Shown here: in pieces, positions 46,824-54,984 of the stretch | Position numbering within the stretch: the first letter of the stretch is position 1 | Layout of the letters: each line of letters begins with the position of its first letter | Source of the DNA: Methanobacteriota archaeon | GTDB lineage: Archaea > Halobacteriota > Methanosarcinia > Methanotrichales > Methanotrichaceae | Assembly: GCA_029553285.1 (NCBI GenBank) | Contig: JAKPCO010000112.1 | Location: 1-64,000 of the forward strand | Direction of reading: 5' to 3' | DNA: 64,000 nt | Translations under genes and position numbers: made by a program | The notes under the pieces: generated by a model | Told to the model about the DNA's origin: nothing | Databases searched by the model: none | Seen by the model: the letters and a program-made list of their open reading frames with translations, nothing else

Positions 46824-46940
46824 ACCAAAACACTACCATGTGATATCAGATCAAGCTTTTTGTCGTTGGCAACTTCCTGCCCCCGAAGGACAGGGCTTCC
46901 GCTGCTCTCCAGGAGACTGAATCCCGGGTGGAGCCTGGAA

Positions 46941-47417
46941 TCAACCTAATTTAATAATTTCATATCTATCTTTGTTTGGGTTGACCAGAAGCTCCTCCGC
47001 GATCCTCCTGGCCACAGACTCCGGATCATCTCCGTCTATGTAGAGCTTCCAGATATTGGCCCGCTGCACAGATCGGATCATCTTCAGACCCAGCCTCTTC
47101 ACCAGACGATCTTTTATGGAGATGGCCTCGCCGTCCTCGATCCAGAGGCTCACCTTTACAGGAACACAGCCGTTGCTCAGCTCGAGGGAGCCCACTGAGA
47201 CCGCGAAGTTCTCCTTGTTCTCGTTGACGAGCTCTCGGGTGAGCTGTTTTATCAGAGAGTCAGGATCGCTCACGTCATCAGACTCTATGCTCAGGAGCCT
47301 TTCGCGCCTGACATCCCTTATGATGCCCTGGTAGCCCATGCGCCTCAGGAGCGTGTTCTTCACAGTGGCAGCCTCTGCGTCGGGTATCTTGAGCCATACT
47401 CTCAGATTGATAATCAT
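46941..47417 (-). CDS. purS: Tandem-duplicated PurS (FGAM synthase small subunit)
   Basis: Start at 47417 (MIINLRVWLKIPDAEAATVK); the ORF extends upstream through purQ. The 158 aa are twice the usual PurS length of about 80. The first half (INLRVWLKIPDAEAATVKNT, then TRELVNENKENFAVSVG) and the second half (PVKVSLWIEDGEAISIKDRL, then AEELLVNPNKDRYEIIKLG) are two PurS domains joined head to tail. PurS bridges PurL and PurQ as a dimer, so this is a covalent dimer. The ATG overlaps the purQ stop as ATGA. Confidence 0.88.
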   Translation of the reverse strand: MIINLRVWLKIPDAEAATVKNTLLRRMGYQGIIRDVRRERLLSIESDDVSDPDSLIKQLTRELVNENKENFAVSVGSLELSNGCVPVKVSLWIEDGEAISIKDRLVKRLGLKMIRSVQRANIWKLYIDGDDPESVARRIAEELLVNPNKDRYEIIKLG

Positions 47418-48202
47418 AATCGCCTCTCCTCTATGTATCTCCTCATCGATTCGAAGACGATCCTTCCAGGGCCATATCCCCGTACCCTGGGGTGCTTCCA
47501 CGGGAGCTGCCATGCGAAAAACGCCCTCTCCGGATGCGGCATCATCCCCAGGACGTTGCCCTCAGGGTTGCATATGCCGGCGATGTTCTCAGTGGATCCG
47601 TTCACATTCACTGGAAACTCGCTGATTATATCTCCTCGCTCGCTGCAGTACCTGAAAACGATCTGGTCATCCTCGATGAGCCTCTCGATGACCTTTTTAT
47701 CGGATGAGACAAGGTTCCCCTCAGCGTGGGCGATCGGTATGCTCAGGATCTCCCCCCGCCTCAGAATGTAGGATCCGCTGCATCTCCTCTCCTCAGCATC
47801 ATGCCTGAGCATCGTCCAGGCGCAGTAGTAGCCGCGACGCACGATCTCTCCCCCTCTGATCATGACGTTCTGCGCAAGCGCCAGCCTCACACCATCCCCG
47901 AATGGAAGTATTCCTGACTCCACGAGTATCTGAAAGCCGTTGCATATCCCTATGATCGGCTTTCCATTCGCAGCCTCCTCCCTCAGCGTGGCCATGACCG
48001 GCTCCTTTGATGCTATCACTCCCGCACGCACCCTGTCCTGGTATGAGAAGCCTCCAGGTATCACATACCCATCGAACTCGCAGAGCTCCTGCTCAGGCCG
48101 GTTCCATCTGAAGATCTCCCCATCCATGCCGCACTCCTTTACAGCCACAAGCGTCTCATGCTCGCAGTTCGTGCCCGGGAACTGTATCACAGCGATCCTC
48201 AT
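47414..48202 (-). CDS. purQ: Phosphoribosylformylglycinamidine synthase, glutaminase subunit
   Basis: A class I glutamine amidotransferase of 262 aa supplying ammonia to PurL. IQFPGTNCEHET, oxyanion GGFSYQDRVRAG, nucleophile loop GICNGFQIL and the His/Glu pair in MMPHPERAF are all present. It lies between purL and purS with 4-base overlaps on both sides. Confidence 0.95.
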   Translation of the reverse strand: MRIAVIQFPGTNCEHETLVAVKECGMDGEIFRWNRPEQELCEFDGYVIPGGFSYQDRVRAGVIASKEPVMATLREEAANGKPIIGICNGFQILVESGILPFGDGVRLALAQNVMIRGGEIVRRGYYCAWTMLRHDAEERRCSGSYILRRGEILSIPIAHAEGNLVSSDKKVIERLIEDDQIVFRYCSERGDIISEFPVNVNGSTENIAGICNPEGNVLGMMPHPERAFFAWQLPWKHPRVRGYGPGRIVFESMRRYIEERRL

Positions 48203-50505
48203 CTCATCGCCTCCCTCAGGCCAGAGCTCCAGGCGTCTCTTGCATCCTCGAGATCGAGCCGCACAAGCATCTTCCCATCCCTCTCGATCTCGATGCCTCC
48301 GGTCGATACCCTGCCGATCCTCACCGGATTGAGATTATAGCTCCTGGCGATCTTCACGAACTCCTGCTCCGCTCCATCCACAACCTCCACTATGAATCCT
48401 GAGGACTCTGAGAAGAGGAGCCTGTCTGGTCGCATATCGCCGAGACTGGATATGTCGATGGATATGCCATGATCGGAGAGCATGCACATCTCAGCCGCTG
48501 TTATCGCCATCCCGCCGTTCGATATATCGTGAGCTGCCCGCAGGATCTCTCGATCCACAGCATCTATGACTGTGTAGATCATGGATCTCTCCAGCGGGAA
48601 TCTGACAACAGGCACGTTCGCCCCTGTGATGCCCCAGATGACACGGTAGTATTCCGAGCCGCCGAGCTCATCAAACCTGGGCCCGAGGAGGTACACCTCA
48701 TCACCACTTTCCTTCAGCGGCATCGTGATGGCCTTGCTGATCTCTTTCATTATGCCAACACATGCGATGACAGGCGATGGGTCCACAGCCCCCTCAGGGG
48801 ACTCATTGTAGAAGCTCACGTTTCCGGAGACTATGGGGACAGGCTGGTCTGGATAACCCTTGAGCCAGAGGTTCCTGGCAGCATCAGCGAGACCGCGAAC
48901 CGATTCCCTGAACTCCCAGAAGGCCTCGGGCTTCTCCGGGTTGCCGAAGTTCAGGCAGTCTGTGAGCGTCGATGGGGTCGCGCCTATGGCGGCGACATTC
49001 CTCATCGCCTCAGCCACTGCCGTGGCCCCTCCCCAGTAGGGGCTGATCCTCCCGTAAAAGGGGTTTGAATCCACAGACAGCGCGATCCCGAAGTCCTTTC
49101 CCCTGACCGGAGCGATGAGGCCTGCATCAGCCTCTCCAGGTCGAATCACAGTGTTCCCCTGGACCTCTGTATCATAGTACCTGTAGATGTGCTCCCTTGA
49201 GGCGATATTGGGAGAGGAGAGGAGCTCGAGCATCACCATGTTGAGATCTTCTGGCATTTTCACAGCAGGCTCGAGGAGATTTCTGATCCTGGGCCGCCAG
49301 GCCCTCTCGTATCTTATCCCGCCGGTCAGATGCTTTATGGGGACGTTCACAACCTCCTCGCCTCTGTGACGGACTATGTATCTGTCGTGAATCGTCATTC
49401 TGCCTATCACGCTCGCCCTTGCGCCCTCGTAGACATTTGGCAGGTCCCAGTCCTCGTTGTATATCCTGAGGATCCTCTCGCGTAGTTCCCTTGGAGCAAT
49501 AATCAGAAACCTCTCCTGGGTCTCGGCTATGCACAGAACCTCAGGCGGGAACTCTCCGGCGACGTGGAGCATGTCGAGGTCGAGCTCCATGCCGTATCCC
49601 CCGGCAGCCCCCATCTCTGAGGATGCACATGTGAGCCCTCCACCACCTAGATCCTTGAAGCCTATCTCGACGCCCTCCTCGCGCACCAGCCTGAAGAGAT
49701 CCTCGTTGGCCTTGAAGAGAACGTTCTTGAGGAACGGATCCGGGATCTGGACCGCGCCGCGGTTCGCCTCCTCCTCTTCCTCCCTGAGCGTATCGGATGC
49801 GAAGACCACGCCACCGAAACCTGATGAGTCGGTCGGCTTTCCAACAAGTATGACATCGTAGCCCTTCTCGCCAGAGCCTGGAGGCGCACGCGATCTTATG
49901 ATCTCATCTCTTCTGACGACACCAATTGCAACCACGTTGACGAGACAGTTGTAGTCGAAGCATCTGCTGAAAACCACATCTCCCGCGATGACAGGCACAC
50001 CCAGGGCATTGCCATACTGCCAGATCCCATCGACCACACCCTCAGCAACCCAGCGCACCCTGCTTGACTCCCGTCCATACGGATCTCCAAAGCGGAGGGG
50101 ATCTGCGGTCGCGACGACCCTTGCGCCCATGCAGTTCACATCGCGCACGATCCCGCCAATCCCGGTCGCAGCCCCCTCGTTCGGGAGTATCTGGCTCGGG
50201 TGGTTGTGGCTCTCGTGGGAGATTACCACACACCATTCATCGTCTATGCTCACAATACCGGAGTCCTCGACAGGGCCGAGAACAACATTCGGACCCTCTG
50301 TCGGCAGGAACTCTCTGAGCACGGCCCTGCTGCTCTTGTACGAGCAGTGCTCGGACCACATGGCATCGTAGCAGAAAAGCTCGGCCAGCGTCGGATCCCT
50401 TCCCAGGATTGTGGCTATGGACCGCGCCTCTGATACAGACATGCCGATCCCCGCTTTCCTCAAACTGGATTCAAGCTCGCTATCGGCAAGACCGATTACC
50501 TTCAA
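48199..50505 (-). CDS. purL: Phosphoribosylformylglycinamidine synthase, PurL subunit
   Basis: ATP-dependent synthetase subunit of FGAM synthase, 768 aa. Motifs include DAMWSEHCSYKSSRAVLREF, SHESHNHPSQILPNEGAATG, FKDLGGGGLTCASSE, and, in the second half, GNVSFYNE and HDISNGGMAITAAEM. It is a two-domain AIR synthase-like protein with pseudo-twofold symmetry. First gene of the purL-purQ-purS operon; the start is the first ATG at 50505. Confidence 0.95.
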   Translation of the reverse strand: MKVIGLADSELESSLRKAGIGMSVSEARSIATILGRDPTLAELFCYDAMWSEHCSYKSSRAVLREFLPTEGPNVVLGPVEDSGIVSIDDEWCVVISHESHNHPSQILPNEGAATGIGGIVRDVNCMGARVVATADPLRFGDPYGRESSRVRWVAEGVVDGIWQYGNALGVPVIAGDVVFSRCFDYNCLVNVVAIGVVRRDEIIRSRAPPGSGEKGYDVILVGKPTDSSGFGGVVFASDTLREEEEEANRGAVQIPDPFLKNVLFKANEDLFRLVREEGVEIGFKDLGGGGLTCASSEMGAAGGYGMELDLDMLHVAGEFPPEVLCIAETQERFLIIAPRELRERILRIYNEDWDLPNVYEGARASVIGRMTIHDRYIVRHRGEEVVNVPIKHLTGGIRYERAWRPRIRNLLEPAVKMPEDLNMVMLELLSSPNIASREHIYRYYDTEVQGNTVIRPGEADAGLIAPVRGKDFGIALSVDSNPFYGRISPYWGGATAVAEAMRNVAAIGATPSTLTDCLNFGNPEKPEAFWEFRESVRGLADAARNLWLKGYPDQPVPIVSGNVSFYNESPEGAVDPSPVIACVGIMKEISKAITMPLKESGDEVYLLGPRFDELGGSEYYRVIWGITGANVPVVRFPLERSMIYTVIDAVDREILRAAHDISNGGMAITAAEMCMLSDHGISIDISSLGDMRPDRLLFSESSGFIVEVVDGAEQEFVKIARSYNLNPVRIGRVSTGGIEIERDGKMLVRLDLEDARDAWSSGLREAMR

Positions 50506-50814
50506 TGGACCACACCTCGGATGTGAGCTCTCGGGTCAGGGCCGCTTATGAAGATATCGATGCAAGGAGAGGATGAACAGGGATTAGAGATGCGCGGTCA
50601 GCTTCCTTAAATTGGAGCCTGCAGTCTCTCCATTGACGCAGGCACAATAACCCAAACAGGAGTCCGGCTCTGATACATGCGATGTAGACGGCACTTCAGC
50701 GCATGCGAGAGTTCGGTCCAGTGACTGTAATCAAAATGAAAAGAGTTAGCCTGCATGCCACGCTGGCCGCAGAGCCAATTTGCATCAAAAATATGCCGCA
50801 TGTGAATGCGGCCT
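50506..50814. other. Intergenic region, no supported gene
   Basis: It contains the purL promoter side and the 3' side of the small secreted protein gene. A hairpin CCGCATGTGAATGCGG (about 50790-50806) lies 9-25 bases after that gene's stop on the minus strand and could be its terminator. Open frames here look like chance. Confidence 0.4.
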
Positions 50815-51228
50815 TCAGTTCATCTGATGAAGCTTGTAGAGCCCGGTCTGGACGATCGGGACGGGACTCCCTGGGGTCCAGTCCTCTCTGAGGAAGTCGT
50901 AGATGGCGTATCCAGAGGCGAGAAGCTGCTTGTCCTTGTTCTGCCAAACAGCGTAATCCACAGGAGGCTCGAACTTGCTTGGCGTCCAGTCGCCCTTCAG
51001 AACGCCGTATATGTCAGCAGTGCTGTTTGCAAGTGTCTTGTTCTTATCCGGCCATATCGCTGTATCATTTATGGGCATGAATGTGCTTGGGGTCCAACTG
51101 TCGTTGAGAAACGCTGCCATCGACTCTGTGGTCACGATCTCTGACTCAGGGGATAGATAGCTCACATCAACCCCCATAACCGGGATCAGCATCAACAAAG
51201 CAACTGTGAGTGCTATGATCGCTCTCAT
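50815..51228 (-). CDS. Small exported protein with a threefold WTP repeat (137 aa)
   Basis: Start at the ATG at 51228 (MRAIIALTVALLMLIPVMGV), which gives a signal peptide. The mature part has three repeats of a unit of about 36 residues. They read NDSWTPSTFMPINDTAIWPD, KGDWTPSKFEPPVDYAVWQN and REDWTPGSPVPIVQTGLYKL, each preceded by a short helix such as ADIYGVLK or YAIYDFLR. I do not recognise the family. It is probably an extracellular or surface protein. It lies next to the nested miniature elements at 51420-51641. Confidence 0.75.
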   Translation of the reverse strand: MRAIIALTVALLMLIPVMGVDVSYLSPESEIVTTESMAAFLNDSWTPSTFMPINDTAIWPDKNKTLANSTADIYGVLKGDWTPSKFEPPVDYAVWQNKDKQLLASGYAIYDFLREDWTPGSPVPIVQTGLYKLHQMN

Positions 51229-51419
51229 GATTCCCGCAATACTACGGTAATGCGGATAAAGCTTTCTGTCGTCGAGCGACAAAGATGCGCAGAACACCAT
51301 CTCAGGGCGCAGAAGCCCATGCGCTCTGAATGGCCCATCTCAGCGCATCACCGATATCGAGCGGGTCCTTTCCGGGATCGATGGACTTCATTCAGCGGTT
51401 GTATGCATGCTCTTGCTCC
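51229..51419. promoter_or_regulatory. Upstream region of the small exported protein gene
   Basis: No gene is supported. The last 8 bases (51412-51419, CTTGCTCC) are the left target duplication of the family 2 element. GC-rich DNA without an obvious TATA box. Confidence 0.3.
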
Positions 51420-51641
51420 GGACCTGTCCGAATAAGGAAGATGCGCTCATAATAATCAGCATCCTTAAACCTCGAACGCTCTTATGCATCTGATAACTTG
51501 CCCGAAGAGGCGCCAGTCATGCCATACGATCATTGCGAGCGAATGAGTCCATTCAGCAACCGGCTTGCATGTCCTTCAAGTTGCTGAATACATAAGAGCG
51601 ACCTCGAATATCTGGATAAGAACTCTTATTCGGACATGTCC
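51420..51641 (+). mobile_element. Inverted-repeat element family 2, interrupted by a family 1 element
   Basis: The ends GGACCTGTCCGAATAAG (51420-51436) and CTTATTCGGACATGTCC (51625-51641) are reverse complements with one mismatch. CTTGCTCC flanks the element on both sides (51412-51419 and 51642-51649), an 8 bp target duplication. Between 51477 and 51600 a family 1 element is inserted. Without it and its own duplicated 8 bases, the element is 90 bp. A degenerate, uninterrupted relative lies at about 18231-18292. No coding capacity. Confidence 0.88.
51477..51600 (+). mobile_element. Miniature inverted-repeat element, family 1, copy 7 (nested)
   Basis: CGCTCTTATGC to CATAAGAGCG, flanked exactly by ACCTCGAA on both sides (51469-51476 and 51601-51608). 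Because ACCTCGAA occurs once in the uninterrupted relative near 18250, the 8 bases were duplicated on insertion. The interior shares TGATAACTTGCCCGAAGAGGC, GTCATGCCAT, GAATGAGTCCATTCAGCAACC and CAAGTTGC with the other copies. Confidence 0.92.
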
Positions 51642-51674
51642 CTTGCTCCAATCATCTCCATGGGATCAACGGAT

Positions 51675-52664
51675 CTACCTGCTTATTTCACCAGCAAGGT
51701 TTACCCTGCGGAAGCACCCTCTCCCGGTGGTCCCAAGAAAGCTCTTCAGCTCCTCTGTCCCAGCATCCGGTCTCTCCTCGAGATACCTGGCGACCTCTGG
51801 TATGTGGACGAGCACGCAGTTGATGCACGACCAGAACCTCTTGCCTCTTTTCGTCCTCACAAACCTGCCAAGCTCCGGGTCCTTGCAGGGGTAGAGGGGA
51901 CAGAAGCAGTGGGTGCAGTCCTGCCCCTCGAAGTGATGGCACGGATAGTACTTGCAGTTCTCCCTGCCTGTGTTTACTGGAGCAGCTTTAAGCACATCCC
52001 TTATCGCGCAGGGGTTGTCGGTGACCAGACCATCCGCCCCGAGCCTGAGCAGCCACGATGCTCTATCAGGGTTGTTGACCGTCCAGGGGTAAACTTTAAG
52101 GCCCCTTTTGTGTGCGACCTTGAAGATGTTCGGGCTCACCCTCTTTGGAAATATCGCATCCGCATGCACATCCAGGGCTAAATCCACCGGGTTCACCGGC
52201 AGGGACGATATGATGATGCCTGTTCTTATGCCCTCCGCGCCCCTCCTCTCCCTGAGAAGCTCGCGGAGCTCAAGCACGCTTGTGTGGTAAAACGATGTCA
52301 CTATGGCTTTAGATCCGAGGAGCTCCTCGAGAACGATCTCCTCCAACCCCTCCTCCTTCATCTCAACGACCGGCTGGATTCCGAGAACTTCCGCGAGCCT
52401 CAGCGCCTCCCTCAGCGTCGGCACAGGCTCTCCGCCTGCATCCAGGCACCTGAGCTCCTGGATGCTCAGATCCTCAATCCTGCCGGAGCCGTTCGTTGTT
52501 CTGTCAACGGTCTCATCATGCATCAGAACCAGAACCCCGTCGGAGGAGAGGCGCACGTCCATCTCCACCATGTCGGCTCCGCATGAATGCGCCTTCCTTA
52601 TTCCCTGCAGTGTGTTCTCGGGAGCCAGAGCGGGAGCACCACGGTGTCCAATCAGTGAGGCCAT
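51675..52664 (-). CDS. Glycerophosphodiester phosphodiesterase fused to a cysteine-rich domain
   Basis: Start at 52664 ([20 protein letters not shown]). The first 235 residues are a GDPD domain with the catalytic His (GHRG, then [12 protein letters not shown]) and metal ligands ([19 protein letters not shown]). The last 85 residues form a cysteine-rich small domain ([43 protein letters not shown]), probably metal-binding. The standalone cysteine-rich domain is common in archaea; the fusion is unusual. It would hydrolyse glycerophosphodiesters from lipids. The gene is divergent from the next unit. Confidence 0.88.
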   Translation of the reverse strand: MASLIGHRGAPALAPENTLQGIRKAHSCGADMVEMDVRLSSDGVLVLMHDETVDRTTNGSGRIEDLSIQELRCLDAGGEPVPTLREALRLAEVLGIQPVVEMKEEGLEEIVLEELLGSKAIVTSFYHTSVLELRELLRERRGAEGIRTGIIISSLPVNPVDLALDVHADAIFPKRVSPNIFKVAHKRGLKVYPWTVNNPDRASWLLRLGADGLVTDNPCAIRDVLKAAPVNTGRENCKYYPCHHFEGQDCTHCFCPLYPCKDPELGRFVRTKRGKRFWSCINCVLVHIPEVARYLEERPDAGTEELKSFLGTTGRGCFRRVNLAGEISR

Positions 52665-52684
52665 CGATCGAGTATGGTGGAGCC

Positions 52685-52840
52685 ATGTATATTCCATTTT
52701 TGGAGCCGAACACGCTCAGTACGTCATACATGGAGAAATGCCCCATCTGGCTCATCTCTGCTGAGGAGATGGAAAAAGTTATCACGAATGCAAATGAGCA
52801 CCATTCTGATGCCATCCAGTATCACATCAAAGCTCGATAA
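52685..52840 (+). CDS. Possible small protein upstream of SepCysS (51 aa)
   Basis: An ATG at 52685 with GGTGGAG upstream opens a 51-codon frame ending at 52840, 10 bases before the SepCysS ATG. The product [20 protein letters not shown], with [20 protein letters not shown], looks like a real alpha-helical protein: balanced composition, no stop-prone codon pattern. No family is recognised. It may be a leader peptide or a small partner co-translated with the next gene; chance is still possible. Confidence 0.5.
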   Translation: MYIPFLEPNTLSTSYMEKCPIWLISAEEMEKVITNANEHHSDAIQYHIKAR

Positions 52841-52850
52841 GTTCAGGTGC

Positions 52851-53975
52851 ATGAAGAGGAGCGTCTCGGAGATAAACCTCGACCCGCTCCAGAGGGGCGG
52901 AATCCTCACACGGGAGGCGAGGGCTGCTCTCGTCGAGTGGGGCGATGGTTACTCTGTCTGCGACTTCTGCGAGGGGATGCTCGACAGGGTGAGAAACCCT
53001 CCTGTGGAGGAGTTCGTTCATGAGATCCTCCCCCAGTTTCTGGATGTTGATGAGGTGCGCATAACCCACGGGGCCAGGGAGGGGATGTACGCTGCGATGC
53101 ATTCTTTATGTGATGCAGGCGATTACATCGTTGCAGATGGGAATGCACACTACACAACTGTTCTCGCCGCGGAGCGCGCAGGCCTCGAGATCTCATATGT
53201 GGAAAACAGCGGGGAGCCTGAGTACACCATAAACCCGGAGGGATACAGGGACGCGATAAGGGATGCTGCAGACCAGGGTTACAGGGTGAGCCTGGCAGTG
53301 CTCACGTATCCCGATGGCAACTACGGGAATCTTGTGGATGCGAGAAGGGTTGCGGAGATCTGCCACGAGGAGGGTGTGCCGCTGCTCCTCAACGGGGCGT
53401 ACTCCATAGGGAGGATGCCCGTGAGCGCCCGCGGGCTCGACGCTGACATAGTTGTTGGGAGCGGCCACAAGTCCATGGCATCATCAGGTCCTATAGGAAT
53501 TTTGGGCGCGAAGCAGGAGTACGCGGACATCATATTCAGACGCTCGAAGAGCAAGAAGAATAAAGAGGTCGAGCTGCTGGGGTGCACCGTTCGCGGTGCG
53601 GGGCTTCTGACCATGATGGCAAGCTTCCCGCATGTCCTGGAGCGCGTCGGAAGGTGGCAGGAGGAGGTTGACAAGGCGCGATGGTTCTCGTCACAGCTCG
53701 AAGAGCTTGGAATCGAGCAGCAGGGCGAGAAGCCTCACAACCACGACCTGATGTTCTTCAAATCCGAGAGGCTCTACGAGATCTCGAAGACCGCCAGGAA
53801 GGGCCGCTACTTCCTGTACCATGAACTGAAAGATCGCGGGATATGCGGCATAAAGCCCGGCCTCACAAGGCAGTTCAAGCTGAGCACGTATCTCATCCCC
53901 AGAGAGGATCTGGAGCGTGTGGTCTCAGCGTTTCAGGAGATCATCGAGATGGGCTCCAGGGTGCAGGCTGAATAG
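52851..53975 (+). CDS. pscS: O-phospho-L-seryl-tRNA:Cys-tRNA synthase (SepCysS)
   Basis: PLP enzyme that converts Sep-tRNA(Cys) to Cys-tRNA(Cys), the methanogen route to cysteine. Start at the ATG at 52851 ([17 protein letters not shown]); upstream frame is not homologous. The length is 374 aa. Conserved cysteines are present in [12 protein letters not shown] and [10 protein letters not shown], and the PLP lysine in [13 protein letters not shown]. SepRS is not in the window. CAGGTG lies just upstream of the ATG. Confidence 0.95.
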   Translation: MKRSVSEINLDPLQRGGILTREARAALVEWGDGYSVCDFCEGMLDRVRNPPVEEFVHEILPQFLDVDEVRITHGAREGMYAAMHSLCDAGDYIVADGNAHYTTVLAAERAGLEISYVENSGEPEYTINPEGYRDAIRDAADQGYRVSLAVLTYPDGNYGNLVDARRVAEICHEEGVPLLLNGAYSIGRMPVSARGLDADIVVGSGHKSMASSGPIGILGAKQEYADIIFRRSKSKKNKEVELLGCTVRGAGLLTMMASFPHVLERVGRWQEEVDKARWFSSQLEELGIEQQGEKPHNHDLMFFKSERLYEISKTARKGRYFLYHELKDRGICGIKPGLTRQFKLSTYLIPREDLERVVSAFQEIIEMGSRVQAE

Positions 53976-53988
53976 ATGAAGACTGCGA

Positions 53989-54255
53989 TCATGCACACCT
54001 CTCCCTGATCTCGGCGAGCTCGATGAGTGGCTCCAGCACCTCTCGCGGTATGAACATGCTACCACCGATTCTGTTCATGGCGACCCATGTGTTGAGGGAG
54101 GTGCATATTGTAAGAACAGACCTCTCATCAGAGACCCTGCATGCTATCTCTGAAACGATCTCGCTCTTGTTTGTGATCTTCAAACCATGAGCGCACTCGA
54201 TCGCCTTCAGGTGCATCAGCGCCCTTCCGGCGACCCTCGACCCGGATCTCCCCAT
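53989..54255 (-). CDS. Small conserved-looking protein of unknown function (88 aa)
   Basis: Begins MGRSGSRVAGRALMHLKAIE. The rest is compact and amphipathic (ECAHGLKITNKSEIVSEIAC, SLNTWVAMNRIGGSMFIPRE, LEPLIELAEIRERCA) with three cysteines. A later start at MHLKAIE (54216) is possible. It is convergent with SepCysS, 13 bases away. No family is recognised and the Shine-Dalgarno sequence is weak, so it is a moderate-confidence gene. Confidence 0.5.
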   Translation of the reverse strand: MGRSGSRVAGRALMHLKAIECAHGLKITNKSEIVSEIACRVSDERSVLTICTSLNTWVAMNRIGGSMFIPREVLEPLIELAEIRERCA

Positions 54256-54588
54256 AACACATTCTCAATTAACCTCACAGGCCATAATTTTTTCGGTAGA
54301 ATCTGCTGTGTTGGATAAGTCCTGAAAATCAGTAAGCAGAAGACGATTCCAGGAATGGATGGGGAACAGACCGGAATCGACATCTAGAGACGAAAATATG
54401 GAAAGCTATCCAACACAGCAGTGGAATCTCAGAACGTGTCCTGAATGAGACGATGCCAGAATTTGTGCCGGATCCTGTCTGTTGTAATCACCCTCATCCG
54501 GACGGGCTCGAATCTCATGGGGTAGGTTTATTACACATGAGATCGAGCTGCATTAACACTGAAATATGGAAAAGTAGCAAATGGAGTT
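54256..54588. promoter_or_regulatory. Structured leader region upstream of the cfb cluster
   Basis: No protein frame is supported. A perfect 15 bp inverted repeat CTGCTGTGTTGGATA (54303-54317) and TATCCAACACAGCAG (54407-54421) encloses a second one, CGATTCC (54344-54350) and GGAATCG (54373-54379). The region ahead (54270-54300) is AT-rich. A TATA-like GGTAGGTTTATTACAC lies at about 54520-54535, some 60-70 bases before cfbA. The inverted repeats could be a structured RNA, a regulator site or another miniature element. Confidence 0.6.
54303..54421. repeat. Perfect 15 bp inverted repeat enclosing a 7 bp one
   Basis: See the flanking region: 15 of 15 bases pair across an 89-base interior, and the inner repeat pairs 7 of 7. 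If transcribed it would fold into a long two-part hairpin of about 119 bases. No matching target duplication is evident at its ends. Confidence 0.75.
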
Positions 54589-54594
54589 TTGAGG

Positions 54595-54984
54595 ATGGAG
54601 GACATAGGACTTCTTGTGCTCGGGCATGGCAGCACGCTGCCCTACAACAAGGCGCTGGTGGAGGAGCTGGCAGGGATGATAAAAAGAAAGCATCCGGGGC
54701 CGGTCAGAACAGCTTATCTCAATGCCAATGATCCGAAGATACCAGAGGGTCTCATGAGCTTCGCAGGCACCAATGTGAGGAAGATCGTGGCCATCCCGCT
54801 CTTCCTCGCAGCCGGGGTGCACACGCTGGAGGACATCCCCCGGGAGCTGGGAATACCGAAGGGCAAGCACGTTGGTGTTGTTAAAATAGACGGCAGGGAT
54901 GTGGAGGTGACATGCGCCGAACCGCTCGGCGTAGATGAATGCATTGCGGATCTCGCCTATCGGAGGGCCAGAGAGAGCTTCTAG
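54595..54984 (+). CDS. cfbA: Sirohydrochlorin cobalt/nickel chelatase (short form)
   Basis: Inserts nickel into sirohydrochlorin, the first step of coenzyme F430 synthesis. The short archaeal CbiX/CfbA form: 129 aa from the ATG at 54595 (MEDIGLLVLGHGSTLPYNKA), with the metal-binding His in GHGS and the second in LAAGVHTLEDIP. It heads a cluster of three cfb genes. The 3' end overlaps cfbE by 46 bases. Confidence 0.93.
   Translation: MEDIGLLVLGHGSTLPYNKALVEELAGMIKRKHPGPVRTAYLNANDPKIPEGLMSFAGTNVRKIVAIPLFLAAGVHTLEDIPRELGIPKGKHVGVVKIDGRDVEVTCAEPLGVDECIADLAYRRARESF

Noticed and set aside
46855-46915. GGCAACTT and a CCTG...CAGG hairpin upstream of the isocitrate dehydrogenase gene, resembling part of family 1
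   Set aside because: The two terminal inverted repeats are absent and the shared stretch is too short to call a copy.
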